Positions 13,201 to 24,539 of a stretch of DNA of 64,000 nt are shown here, in pieces (position 1 is the first letter of the stretch; the number at the start of each line of letters is the position of its first letter). Source of the stretch: Paragordius varius. Its lineage: Eukaryota > Nematomorpha. Made by a program: the position numbers and the translations under genes. The notes under the pieces were generated by a model, which was given only the letters and a program-made list of their open reading frames with translations, did no database searches and was not told the DNA's origin. The stretch covers positions 10,664,001-10,728,000 of the forward strand of contig OZ176052.1 of assembly GCA_964247055.1 (NCBI GenBank), given 5' to 3'.

Positions 13201-15380
13201 AGTTATGAAATATCATAAGAATTGGTAGTTCTACAACGAATTTAGAACACAATTGATAATAATTTTTTCCATTAACAAATTATTTTTAATTATAATACAA
13301 CACTGATTTATTGGTACCAAATATTCTTTATGATTTAAAAATACTAAAAAATCATTAACACACAATAATTTGATAAAATAGGGCTTTACTGTTATTTCTA
13401 ATAAGGTTAATATATATTTTGGGAATTTTAACTAGATGAATATATCAAAGAGATTTGTTTAGTTGATATATACTTTTTAATTTTATATTTTATATTATAG
13501 CGTGGTGTTTAAGAATGAATCATTGTTCTTCTGTAGTTTTGGGAGTAACATCTGTTGCACAGTTATTAGAAAATTTGCAGTCCATAAATGTAAGTATTAT
13601 TTTATTATACAATTCTCATGGGAGCAATACATTTGAACTGACATATATTCAAAAAAATTTAAAATTTTTGGTTAGGATTATTTATATTTATAAAAATTTT
13701 AGGTCTGATATCAATATATGGTATTATAATATAAAATCACTTTTTGAAATACTAGAAATAAGCTAGTAAATGTAAAAAACAGCAAAGTTAAATGTTTTAT
13801 TACGTCCTCTAAAAAGTAAGGGTATCCCGTTAATACGGATTTTTCCGGTCATGGTTAAATGAGCTCATTTTAGAAATTATTTAATAAAATGTAAAATTCT
13901 TCTATTAAATATTTTTTGGATTTAAGTTATCAAACTGAGGCATTTTGTAATGTGTAAATACAGTTGAAATATGTCGTATAAAATAAGATATATGTCGTAT
14001 CTATATTACCTGAAAAAATTATATATATTTTTTTTAACAACTTTTTCCTCCCAGCTAAGAGGTCCCGCATATAAGATTGAATATAATTTAGGAAATTATA
14101 ATTTTCATTACGCGTTGTAATATAATTCCTTTTATATCCTAGAGAAAATCAAAGTTTAAAAGAGGGGTGTCCAACATCCACAAGAAATTTTAAATTGAAA
14201 ATTTTACGAAATCTAAATAAAATTGATTTCATAAAACAACTTCTGAATAAGTCTGAATTCGGTAATAACCTAACAAAAATTGTTAAAATATTTAGTATTT
14301 TTAATAATTTTTTGTTTTAAATTAAATAAAATTTTACAAATGGCCATATATTTCGCTGATGCGGCCCATGCCATTTGTGTCAGAAAGCACTGGTTTAAAA
14401 CATTTTACTAAAATTTTATATTATGTAAAAAAAATAAGTACACTTTAAAACTGGGTGTGAAAATGTAATCATACATTTATGCAATATTTCAAACAGATTT
14501 ATTCCACACTGTTTGTGGGAACAGACGACGAATCTCCATCCACCCTAACCATAGCATCTCGCGTAGGATTGAATTTATGTGATCCATTAAACTCAACTAA
14601 CTCAGGACTTATAGGGTCGCCTTCGGCTGGCCTGCGCGGCCCTAACGTAGGAACACGTATTCAAGAAATATTTGGGGCTGTTTATGACCCCACTTTGTTG
14701 AATACGGGAGGGAGTAAGCAATTATCCAATCTTTTTTCCTCAATGATGGTGAGTTGTAGTAGTAATAATAATGATAATACAAAGATAAATATGGGTAATG
14801 TTGGGATAAATATCGATCCAAACGCTGAAAATAAGGTAATATGTTAGCTTGATTGTAAAAGTAAATTGGTTATTTCATAATAAATAAACGGTTACAATGG
14901 CCATATTTTAATATATTTTTTCCTAAATTTTCTTGGCTTGGGTAGGAGAAAATTATTGAGATATAACTTAAAAAATATTTTAATACAGGGTCTTTTAATG
15001 ATCCATAGCTATGTTCATAAAACATAGCGGTTAAAATACTATTTTTCATTAAATTTTTCCCACTTAAACCACACTACACTTCGTTAAGAGTTATAAAGAC
15101 GCGGTTTCAAAAAAATGTCTTATTTATACCAAAATGAATACATCAAATTCAATTTATTGTCTTTTAAAAAGTTAACTGATAATATACAATTGAATGAATT
15201 GTTTAGTCACTTGAGGTGATATAAATTCTTCTATACGTTTTTTAATGATTTCCAGTTTAGTTCTTTTAACTATAGTATATATGTTTTATATGTCCTTTAT
15301 ACAAACATTCCGCAAACTAGGAAACAGTGGTCAATGTTACGGATAATGCTTTAGCCCTGTTCGAAGAAAACCTGATCTGA
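10236..15380 (+). CDS. Voltage-gated K+ channel beta subunit (Kv-beta/Hyperkinetic, AKR6 fold)
   Basis: Fifteen exons: 10236-10285, 10386-10429, 10458-10495, 10941-11020, 11503-11547, 11636-11680, 11775-11818, 11888-11974, 12039-12124, 12491-12611, 12784-12881, 12956-13079, 13501-13589, 14497-14835, 15321-15380. Phases are consistent throughout; 449 codons to the TGA at 15378. The protein matches Kv-beta along its whole core: [93 protein letters not shown]. Kv-beta forms cytoplasmic tetramers under Kv1-type channels and couples gating to NADP(H). Here several cofactor contacts differ (see findings). The last two exons (133 codons, Gly/Ser/Asn-rich) do not resemble the usual Kv-beta end and may be lineage-specific. 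GTGAGT at 14749 is an alternative in-frame donor to GTAATA at 14836. Introns 3, 9 and 13 carry MITEs; intron 2 is 28 nt. Confidence 0.93.
10547..10830. mobile_element. hAT MITE in Kv-beta intron 3
   Basis: Ends CAGGGGTGTCC and GGGGACCCCTG, flanked by the 8-bp duplication TTTTAAAG on both sides (10539-10546 and 10831-10838). 284 bp, no coding capacity. Confidence 0.93.
12137..12415. mobile_element. MITE with TACGGAC inverted ends, in Kv-beta intron 9
   Basis: Left AATACGGACAGAAGTAATAA, TATAAAGACAAATATT; right TTAAATTGTCTTTGTATTGT, ATTATGTCTGTATAATTTC. Same family as the copy at 4374. Confidence 0.65.
14162..14392. mobile_element. hAT MITE in Kv-beta intron 13
   Basis: Begins GAGGGGTGTCCAACATCC, ends AGAAAGCACTG; flanked by GTTTAAAA on both sides (14154-14161, 14393-14400). 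Same family as the copy at 10547 but more diverged. Confidence 0.85.
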
Positions 15381-15698
15381 CTAGGGGCCGGGTCTGAGAA
15401 CTTTGATACATTGTCAAAGTCTCAGATCCACCAAGCCTTTGTGATGGCTTCAACTTCTAAGCCAAAGACAACTAATATGGCCCGGCGAAATAAGAAATCT
15501 TGCGATTCAACCACGTCTCAAATAATGACCGGGGGAGGAGGAGGTGGTACTCCTCTTGGCAAAAGAAATAAAGCTTCAGGAGGAGGGAGTATATCGACAT
15601 CCGCATCAACTGCAATGACCAATAAACGGAGTATTGGAATGACCGTACAAAGGGAACAAATGATGGCTCTAAGATCAAACTATTGTACCATACAATGA
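15381..15698 (+). CDS. Possible C-terminal extension of the Kv-beta gene (stop readthrough or alternative splice)
   Basis: Directly after the Kv-beta TGA (15378-15380) the same frame stays open for 105 codons to TGA at 15696-15698. The stop context is TGA CTA G, the motif established for efficient stop readthrough in several animal genes. The extension (begins LGAGSENFDTLSKSQ) is basic and Gly/Ser/Thr-rich with a run of six glycines. It is clearly less AT-rich than flanking DNA, which suggests it is translated. Splicing is an alternative route: an AG at 15397-15398 preceding AAC is in phase with donors in exon 14 or the start of exon 15 and would skip the TGA. The sequence alone cannot decide. 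It ends 290 bp from the convergent GFOD gene. Confidence 0.6.
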   Translation, partial: LGAGSENFDTLSKSQIHQAFVMASTSKPKTTNMARRNKKSCDSTTSQIMTGGGGGGTPLGKRNKASGGGSISTSASTAMTNKRSIGMTVQREQMMALRSNYCTIQ

Positions 15699-15987
15699 AA
15701 ATGACAAATATATTTTTTGATACGCTTGTTTGCGCTTTTAAATTAATTTATTTAAAAATAAACAATAGTTGGCAAGTGCAATAATACATACATTTATAAA
15801 ATATCACAAACACTAATATAGTGTCACAATATATTATTGCGAATTTTTGGCTTATATAGTATATAAATAAGTAGCACATAACTTTATAAAACTATATAAA
15901 TATTATTAATGCCAAGCAGACAATAATAATTAGTTTGGTTAATGTTAAAGTAATATATAAAATAAGTGTGTCACAGTAAATTTGGTA

Positions 15988-18169
15988 TTAACATTGGAAA
16001 ACAGAAAAATTTGGCACTTCAATTGGAACATGATTATTTAATAATATAGAATCGTAAGAGATTTTTTTTGCGTTATTAATACCATTTAAATTAGCAGTAG
16101 CATAAACTTGTGTTTCATTATTATCAATATCCTTATTATATTTATTTTTATTTGGAAAGCTATCATTTTTGGTATTAATAAAAGGTTCTATTTGTTCTAA
16201 TTTTATCCAACCGGTAGAATGATAATCATTATTATATATTCCTCTGTAGAGAGTGGTAAGTGGATGAGATTCAGATACAATATCCAACACCTTTTTTAAA
16301 CGGATTGAGTTTTCATCAAAAGGGGAAATAATGTGAAAAAAATCATTATTGGGTGAATTTTGAGAAGAGGCATTATCTGAGAGATTGGTGAGAAATTCTT
16401 TTGTAAGAGATTCTATAATAGTGAGGTAAATTTTGTGACAATTATTTATAGATGCCAATATTAGGAATATATATACCATATACAATTCAAATTCACACAC
16501 CCTTAAACAATACAAATTCACCCTTAAACAAATCAAATTCACCCTAAAATGAATTAAGTGTTTTTTAAGATTAAAAAATACTTATATCTTTAAATATTTT
16601 TAAAAAATTGAAAAAATAATAAACTATGCAATAAAGATATATTTCATATTTATAATGAGTTATATTACTTTGAAAAAACACAATATATTTTTAGGGTGAA
16701 TTTGATTCAAGGGTGAATTTTAACTGTAAATGGTGTGTGAAAATCAGAAATATATTAAATAACAGTGATCTTAAGATATTTAATTCAGGTACCTAGTAAA
16801 AGATCCAATCCATGAGTAAAATCAAAGGGAAAAATTAAATCAAGATTTGTGTGACGTTTCGATAATTTATGATGTGTGGGTGAGTGTTGAATATTCCCAT
16901 TAGTAATATGGTTAAATTGTCCAACATCTTTTTCCAGAGAGTTATTGCATGCAGATTTGCTAAATAATATGGACGCGTCATCAAGTATAAATCCATTTGT
17001 TTTAGTTGTTTTGGTATTTGGTAGATATATCACTTTCTGACCATCATATCTTAGTGTACCTAAATTATAAAAATGGCAAACATTTATGGACGGTTTTTAA
17101 TTTTTTTATAAAATACCGATTCCAATAGTTAAATAAAATTTATTATATAACGCAAAAAAATTTTTTTATTTCCTTAGTAATTACATACGGTAAATACTGT
17201 TACAAAATACTAAATCGAGGACACATGTTAAAGACCCCTTTTCAAAAAAGTGAAAAATTTTAAACAAATATGTTTTTTAGACGTGTTGATTCTAAATACC
17301 GGATTCTCCATATATTTGAATGTATTGAAATTCATTTTCTGTGTGAACATTAAATTTGGCTTGAATACGGATTTTTCGTTCAAGTTTACTTAACAATTCA
17401 AAATAAAACGTCTGTTTAACATGAAATTTATAGTATGATTTTAAATTTTTATTATGGATGAGTATAGGTTCAACATGTAAATGGCTGATAAGATCATCAC
17501 CATTATGAGCAAGGAAATACTGAGCAAGATTCAAGTAATGCACTATAGTTGTATTCAAATATCCGCCACCCATCCATTTATCTGACATCCAAGATAAGTT
17601 GGTTTTATTCAATTCGTTGATGAAATCAAATTCGGATTTTTGGATCTAAAACGTTAATATATAAATTATACATTTATATCGATTTCAGTGATTGAACCAA
17701 TAACGTTTTTATTTAACAAATCTTTTATATATATGAACTCTGGAAGAAATCTTAATGGATATATTGCACTTGAAATCAAAGCGGAATAATAGCGGGATAA
17801 TTCAAATATTCTTTAAATAACTTAGAATATACTTTGTGTAATCAGTCAAATGTAAAGCTATGGGAGGAAAATACAAAACATGCTTCCCTATACTAATAGC
17901 CTTCACACAAACTTTTGCCTCTAAATAAGGTGGTAACACTGTTAAAATCAACCTCACGTCAGTATGCAATAACAGCTATAATATAAAATATAAATAAAAA
18001 CATCATCTATGCTTCCAAATATTTTGATATCATCGTGAACGTAACGGATATTATTGTAAGTCCATAAACCAACTATCTGATAACCTAATTCAAACAGCTT
18101 ATTAGATATATATTTGGAGATTGCATTGGCACCAAATATCCCAACCCCTGGAAGACTTTTAATTTGCAT
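15988..18169 (-). CDS. Glucose-fructose oxidoreductase domain-containing protein (GFOD1/2-like)
   Basis: Six exons, all phases consistent: 18002-18169, 17833-17975, 17672-17810, 17300-17645, 16793-17059, 15988-16412 (495 aa; vertebrate GFOD is about 390). The first three introns are 26, 22 and 26 nt. The N-terminus LPGVGIFGANAISKYISNKL aligns with the GFOD Rossmann start LPGVGVFG. Also aligned are DDLLLHTDVRLILTVLPPYL (GFOD DVLLHQDVDLVCINIPPPL), ELSRYYSALIS...PLRFLPEF (ASRYYPQLMS...LRFLPAF), LSWMSDKWMGGGYLNT (GWICDELMGGGGLHT), and GLDLLLGESLTKEF near the end. GFOD proteins are Gfo/Idh/MocA-fold NAD(P)-binding proteins whose substrate is unclear; GFOD2 has been linked to extracellular matrix. 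The CEKAA active-site-like segment of vertebrate GFOD is not conserved (LYFPPIA instead). The C-terminal tail is Asn-rich and species-specific. The last intron (16413-16792) holds a 21-bp-repeat MITE. Confidence 0.9.
16473..16735. mobile_element. 21-bp-repeat TIR element (family A) in the last GFOD intron
   Basis: TACCATATACAATTCAAATT at the left, then units of CCCTTAAACAATACAAATTCA; the right side mirrors it up to GTAAATGGT. The core shares AATAATAAACTATG with the copy at 21425. It accounts for most of the 380-bp intron 16413-16792. Confidence 0.8.
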
Positions 18170-19154
18170 GCCTTGTTTTATCGAATTCACATTTTTTAGT
18201 GTATGTTAGCGTTTTCGCATGTGCACTAATATTTTAATTCATTACCTTTTATGTTTGTCCTAGTTTACCTTTTTAGGTAGTTTTTTTTCGGTTCAATTTT
18301 GTAAAATCACAAACGTTATTTTGGTTAAAATTTAATTATCCAACATTGTTCTCATGTATTAGATAAAAAAGTTTATATTTTTTACAGTTATGCGACTAGA
18401 ATCTAAAATGTGCAAACTCCAAAACGTGAGACGAACACCAGATATTTTGCTGGTAAAAGTAGCCATAAAGCATTTTAAAGTTAATTATTTTTATTTTATA
18501 ACAATAAGATATCGCGCAATCCTGGAATTTTTATTTTAAAAGAGCTGGCCCATTTTAAAGGAGCGAAAAAATTTGGAATTTCGGAACTCACATCTATTAA
18601 ATACTTTAAAAAATTGTCTGCTTTTTATAGGTATTTAAATACATTTTAGTGATATTTTTTGGAACATTTGCTTTCACCAAAATATATTTGTTCAAATTTT
18701 GTCATTTTCTGATATAGACCTCTTTCACAAAAGTGTAAAGATATATTACTCGTGGGGCCAAACCAAAAGCACCGTGATAATCTTGATACGTTTTCCTATC
18801 AGAATATATATATTTGATCAAGTAATTTTTTTATATACACTGCCCCCCTTTGATGCAGTGTATTAATAATTAAAATTGATAAATTATATTTATTGCAGTA
18901 AATTTGATCATTCTATATCATTATTATCAATTTTGATAGGGCGATAGTATTTGTATTTACATATAATTTTCCCCTTTTTAACTAATAATTATATAAAAAA
19001 GAATATATTCACAACCTAAATTGTCGTAATAGTGATATGCTCGTAAACTAGGAGATCATCAAACCTATACTAGATAGAAAAGGTTTTGTTTAATATGTGA
19101 TCACTAAAAAGCATCTTATGCTTATTTAACAGTTATATACAACACATTAATTTT

Positions 19155-19690
19155 AGCCCTTCGATTTAAATTGGGGTAGTGAAATACCCCAGGCCTGTTT
19201 AAAATTAAATTCTTTAAAAATATGCAAGGAATCGAACCCATGCCAAAATTTTGCACTTATATAACATTAATAAACCGAAATATATTTAAAATTTATTCAA
19301 AAACACTTGATATTACTTATTTTAAGCTAAAACCGAAAAGTAAAATTTTAGTCAACGTGACATGTGTGCAAAGGTAAAATAGAAAAATAACACAAAATAA
19401 ACCGCTTTTTCTATTTCTCTCAATGTTAGATGTAATTTTAATAAAAAATTAGCTTTTATTTTACCCTTAAAATTAAATAAAGACGATATTTTGAAAAATT
19501 TTAAATAAAAATGGCGTCGAAGTAATTTGACATGGAACTTTTTTTAAAAACAAATTTTATTTGGATATTTTGGCATATTTATATAACTTTTATTAAGATA
19601 GAAGCATAAATTTAAATCGGGACCGTTTCAGTAGTTTTTAAAAATTCAACTTAGTCTGGAATCTATCTAATAACAAGTAAAATTTTAGAT
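19155..19690. mobile_element. Palindromic-end MITE (family 2), right end lost
   Basis: Begins CCCTTCGATTTAAATTGGGG and follows the copy at 30375 through AAAATGGCGTCGAAGTAATT and GGGACCGTTTCAGTAG. It stops near AACTTAGTCTGGAATC without the closing inverted end. Confidence 0.7.
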
Positions 19691-19879
19691 ATCATTTAGA
19701 TTAAAAAAATTATCCATAAAACACCTTTAGGGCATCTACTTCGAATAATTTAAAAAAATATGTTTTTTGTACGGCTAAATGGAAAGCTAACATCTGAGCA
19801 ATAATTAAAAATAATACAGAACCAGAAACATAAATATATTTTAGCTCATTCATTCATTTAACATTTCATTGCCTTTCAT

Positions 19880-20330
19880 TTTTATATAGTTTGTTACATT
19901 TTGAGATAGTTTGTACCGTAGTGCTTGAACTTGTGTATAAACTACCATTTGACAGTTGTTTGGTTAAATTTCAATTATCAAAAATTGTTCTTATATATTT
20001 GGTAAGTTTTATTTCAGTTTTTTTATTCCTAGAGTTTCAAATTGGGATGGTAAAACAAACAGCTGATTTTAAAATAAATTAATATTAAAACTTTGATATA
20101 AGCTTTTTTAAGTCGATTAATTAATCCAACCATAATAATTTATTTGTGTGTTGTGTTAGCGATTTAAAAGAAAGAAAAAATGGCGGCGGATATGGGAATT
20201 TTTTACAATTTTACATTTTAAAAAAATTTGAGGCATTAGCCTATAAAGCTGAAGAAATAATATTTTTGAAAATGCAAAAAAAAAATTTATTGGGCATAAA
20301 ACTTAATTGTTAATGCTGTCAAATTTGACT
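19880..20330. mobile_element. MITE family 3 copy, decayed
   Basis: AAACAAACAGCTGATTTTAA, GTGTTGTGTTAGCGATTTAA and AAAAATGGCGGCGGATATGG in order. A further partial copy (left half only) lies at about 18245-18510. Confidence 0.6.
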
Positions 20331-21424
20331 TTCAATTAAATTAGCACATATCAGGGGTAAGAAACTTTTTGCCCCGGGCTACCTTTTGGGGAGAAACTTC
20401 CGGGCAGAATATTAAAAATTAAGAGATTCATTTATTTCAACACAATGATCAAATATAAATCTCTATTTATGGATTGGGGTGACAAGCACATGCTTTTTTA
20501 AAATAATTATTCCAAAAAATAATTATTCTTGTGTAGTTATTTTTATACATAATCTAAACCAGTGGTACTCAAACCAGTGCTTTAAAATTGCCCTATGACC
20601 ATATTGATAGTTCAATTATTTTTTTATTGATGAATTTTTAAAATACACATTAACGAATTTTCCCTTATTTTAATATTAATTTATTTCTTTAGACTTAATT
20701 TTGGTATTTTAATTTTCTATTCAAAATGTAGAAAAATTTCCCTTGGGACACGTTGTTTCTGTTTCTGTACTCTATTTTCTTTTGTATTTAAAAATTTTTA
20801 TTGCAATCTTTTTTGTATTTGAGCAAGCCTTTCACCCAAACTTGCATAAACATATTCTTTTCATTGCTATCCTGCATCATTTTATATAACTCATTCCAAA
20901 ATATTTTTCATATCATCATTAAATTTCGGCCTTTTTTATGGCATAATTCAAATTATATCCCTATTTTTGAAAAAAAATAAATAATAATTAAAAATAAATT
21001 CAAAGGATGACATCAAATGCTAAAAAACGTAAATTATCCGATGAAAATCGCTCCTTTAAAAAAGAATTGAAGAATAATTCTTTATCGTTTTAAATAATGT
21101 TGTTATTGCCATATTAAGGACAACATATTTATAAATAAATACAATATTGAAAGATATTTTTCAATCCATCAACAGAAAATCATGAGGAAAGAAACGAAAA
21201 ATATAAAAATAAGGAATTATACTAGAAAGAAAAATGTATTATGTCCATAGCTTTCTCCCAGATATTTTCCAACGCTTAAAACGATTCATAAAATATGGAA
21301 TTTACCACGGAGATTAATTAAATAATAATGGACAATTTAACATTTTTATCTAATGAGAAATTCAGATTTCAAGAATAAAGAAATTAAAATTGCTTTAAAC
21401 TCGTTGAACCATGGCTTATGGATA

Positions 21425-22688
21425 TACCATTTACAATTCAAATTCACCCTAAAACAATTCAAATTCACCCTTGAACAATTCAAATTCACCCTCGAACAAT
21501 TCGACCCTTGAACAATTCAAATTCACCCTCAAATAAACTATATGTTTTTGAGATGAAAAATTTCCTATATATTTTTTATAATAATAATTACATTATATGA
21601 TATCACTCTTTCGAGCGGTCATATTCGTAAACTATTTCGCCATAGAACCCTGTCTAAGGCGTCTTCGCGTTTTAGGTTCAGTTTTGCCATGTCCCTCTTA
21701 ACTGTATCTATCCATCGCGTTTTAGGGCGCCCTTTTCCCCTCTTGCCTTTTACAATATAATCATCAATCATTTTACCAATGTAATTTTTATCTCTTCTTT
21801 CAACATGTCCAAACCATCTTAAACGATTTACCATCATCTTTTGCGTTACCGATTTGATTTCCGTACTTCCTCTTATGTAGACATTCTTCACCTTGTCATT
21901 CCTCGTTACACCGCACATCAATCTAAGCATTCTCATTTCAGTAACCTCAAAGTGTCTCTCTTCTGATTTCTTTATTGCCCATGTCTGTGAGTTGTACATC
22001 ATTGTTGGTTGTACAACAGCACTGTAAATCTTACCCTTTACTTTTAGGTCAATATTTTTGTCGCACAAAACACTTGAGATCTTTTTATAATTTGCCCAAC
22101 TATTTCGAATTCTTAAATTAATATCAAGTGTTAAAGAACCATCAGCTGCTAATATCGCTCCTAAATATTTGCATTCTTCCTGACCTTTTAATACCCACCC
22201 TTCTTCTAATTCTATTTCTCGTTTTTTTCCGCCAAAATTTATCAGTTCCGTTTTCTTTTTGTTAACTTTTAATCCGCATCGTCGTAACACATCAATCCAT
22301 TTACCCACCGATTCTTTTAATTCATGCAACTCGTCTGACAGCACTATTAGGTCGTCTGCATAAAAAAAATACCAGCCATCGTGTTGCCCTACTTCTTTTG
22401 AAATTTCGTCCATGCATATTATAAATAATAACGGGCTGATTGCAGACCCCTGATAGACCCCTTCGTTTTAGGACCTGATATTCCCTGGTGTGTTTTAATT
22501 TTCGTTTGGTGTGATTCAAATTTTAAAAAATAAATCTTTTAAATTAAAATAATACTGAAAAAATAATAAACTATGCCATAAAGATATATATCATATTAAT
22601 AGTGAGTTATATTGATTCAAAAACACATAATTTATTTTTAGGGTGAATTTGAATTGTTCGAGGGTGAATTTTAACTGTAAATGGTATA
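21425..22688. mobile_element. 21-bp-repeat TIR element (family A), inside the hAT
   Basis: The left end, TACCATTTACAATTCAAATT, is followed by tandem AATTCAAATTCACCCTTG-type 21-bp units. The right end mirrors it (AGGGTGAATTTGAATTGTTC ... GTAAATGGTA). The inner right flank (AATAATAAACTATGCCATAA) is shared with the other family A copies. Normal copies are 210-320 bp; this one is 1.26 kb because of the LINE fragment. Confidence 0.85.
21600..22480 (-). mobile_element. LINE (non-LTR) reverse transcriptase fragment, RTE-like, 5'-truncated
   Basis: An open frame from about 22470 to 21619 encodes the RT palm and everything C-terminal of it: GVYQGSAISPLLFIICMDEI, FYADDLIVLSDELHE (catalytic YADD), KYLGAILAADG, and VQPTMMYNSQTWAIKKSEER. 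It closes with the usual non-LTR C-terminal phrases NRLRWFGHVERRD and GKGRPKTRWIDTVKRDMAKL. No endonuclease domain is present, and one stop lies just upstream of the preserved part. The long open frame implies recent insertion. It sits within a family A TIR element. Confidence 0.88.
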
Positions 22689-23442
22689 TATCCCTTATTA
22701 AGCAACTTGAGCATTTCGGTTTTGATCAGGCGCATATCACTGAAAAATTCGTAAATTTTAAAAATGATTCCAATTCGCTAAGTTATCCTAACTGTGTTTC
22801 CCTTACATATGTGTGACAGCATATTTAAAAATGAAGTATGTCAAGAATACATACAGAAATCGCTTAACCGATGATCATATGGACGACGTATTAAGATTGG
22901 CCGGTCATGAGGAGCCAAATTTCTCAAAAATTATTGGTTAATATCAAAATAAATGTTGTGATCAAAATTATTACTTTTTTAAACTAAATGGTACAAAACA
23001 AGTTTTAGCTAGATTTAAATGCGATTTGCAAAAATAAATTGTTCTTATTTAAAGTATAAATATGTGCATATATGTCAAATATGGAATATTTGCGATTTTA
23101 AGGTGAATGGCCCTCGAAAAAAAATATATTTTATTTGGCCCGTCAAATTTTTTTAATGAGTACCACTGATCTAAACTTTACCAAAAAAAATAAATGTTAA
23201 TCTCTGGTTGGCACAATCAGTACAAATACCAAATAGATTATTAAATTTACTATGAATTAACCACCTTGCGACGGATTTTATATGATTGAACTAAAAATAG
23301 ATTTGCAGGTCTTGGCAAAAATCTTAACCCAATTTGTAAGTTGTAATTATGGAAATTCTTGGGGCATTCGATTGCTCTTATATATAGTAAAAAAATAAAT
23401 GAACTTAGTTAAATATAAATTTTTGTTAACAATAAAATTTTA

Positions 23443-24453
23443 TCAAATATTATTTGTAAAAATGGAAAATTCTGGCTTTGTGATCTGTTTCCGGAAAACC
23501 GGTAGACCCATTCAAATCCAAATGTTGAAAAAATATAATCATTAATAATTGCCCCGACAATAGCTTCGCCCTTTTTTGAATTAGGTCCCCAGTTCGGGCC
23601 CACCCGTGTGAAAAACGGTTTTTTAAAAAAACATAAGTCCACAAAAATCGTGTCTTTGAGACAATTTTCCGGAGAACGTGTTGGACCATTCAATTTCAAA
23701 TATGATTTTTGTTTATTTATTTTCGATTGCGCCGAACATTGTCGGCTCGCTTTTTTAATTTAGCCCGTCTTTTTACCCGCTCCCTCCGTAAAATGCCATT
23801 TTTTTCAAAAAAACAAAGTCCACAAAAATAATTTTTTAAATCTATTTTTCGCCCAAGGTATGAGACCGTAAAAATTCAATGAGGATTCTACGTATTCCCT
23901 GTTAAAAGGCAAAAATTTAAGTCAAGCGTTTCTTTGATGATAGCTGCTGGTAAGGAGCTACCCGCGAAAAAATGACCCATCATATCGGAATAGCGGGCTT
24001 TTGGGGCTAAATTTCAGAAAAGCTATCAGGTCATATGAGTTCAATAGCTGCTTAAAGTATTACCCGTAAAAAGTCAAAATTTTAGTCGAGCGGATTTTTT
24101 GACCTAGCCATTAAAAAGGCCCTTTACCCCCTAAAAATGCGCTATCATGAACTATTATTTAATTTTGGAGCCATTCTTCCATAAACTATTAGGATTGAAC
24201 GCCGATTCCAGGTATAAAGGCAAATATTTTTATCTAACTACATTTTAATATTGGCCTCTGAGTAGTGGGTCGTACCCGCCTACAACTGCGCCATCATATC
24301 GATACAGCATGCCTTGGAGCCAAATTTCAGAAAACTCTATGTGAATCATTTAAAAACTTGGTGCTGCATAATTAAAATCAAATAAGCCCCCCTACCACCC
24401 CAGAAGACCAAAGGACTTCCTCGGGCTGCGTAGCAGCACGAGATTTTTGCTAG
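23443..24453 (+). mobile_element. Non-autonomous Helitron, near-complete copy
   Basis: The 3' end shows the Helitron signature: a hairpin (CTCGGGCTGC GTA GCAGCACGAG, 24420-24442), a short spacer, then terminal CTAG at 24450-24453 before a T. The 5' end (TCAAATATTATTTGTAAAAA) is a diverged form of the TCTATATATTTATAAAAATG terminus seen in other copies. Internal sequence is shared with the blocks at 31975, 44789, 45550 and 49440. No Rep or helicase frame. Confidence 0.82.
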
Positions 24454-24539
24454 TACAAAATAAAAATAATTTAAGAATTTTTTATAATTTTGTGAAAAAA
24501 AATTCAATACAATATTTTTTATTTTTCCAAAAGGCGTCC

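Larger units (their letters stand above)
18170..20551. other. Intergenic, repeat-filled
   Basis: Holds the family 2 and 3 MITE copies listed separately. At 18490-18760 it also has a further dispersed repeat (ATCGCGCAATCCTGGAATTT, AGCTGGCCCATTTTAAAGG) whose relatives are at about 4900-5330 and 34560-34850. No gene found. Confidence 0.5.
20560..23168 (+). mobile_element. hAT-family DNA transposon, decayed, with perfect 8-bp target duplication
   Basis: Ends are CAGTGGTACTCA at 20560 and TGAGTACCACTG at 23168. The flanking 8-bp duplications ATCTAAAC (20552-20559 and 23169-23176) are identical. Transposase remains are visible at both ends. The start at 21007 (MTSNAKKRKLSDENRSFKKE) resembles the N-terminus of ZBED/GTF2IRD2-like hAT transposases. 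The end at about 22831-22940 (MKYVKNTYRNRLTDDHMDDV, then LRLAGHEEPNFSKII) resembles the hATC dimerisation region. The middle of the transposase is absent or unrecognisable; that space is taken by a TIR element with a LINE fragment. Confidence 0.9.

Noticed and set aside
15472-15678. 68-aa minus-strand frame opposite the Kv-beta extension
   Set aside because: Shadow of the plus-strand extension; no splice sites or family match.
23409-23699. Overlapping frames with KGEAIVGAFIND-like and RGGPELGAYFKK-like peptides, repeated at 32398, 45125 and 46208
   Set aside because: They recur with the Helitron copies, in two frames at once and with different breaks in each copy. They are non-coding Helitron sequence.
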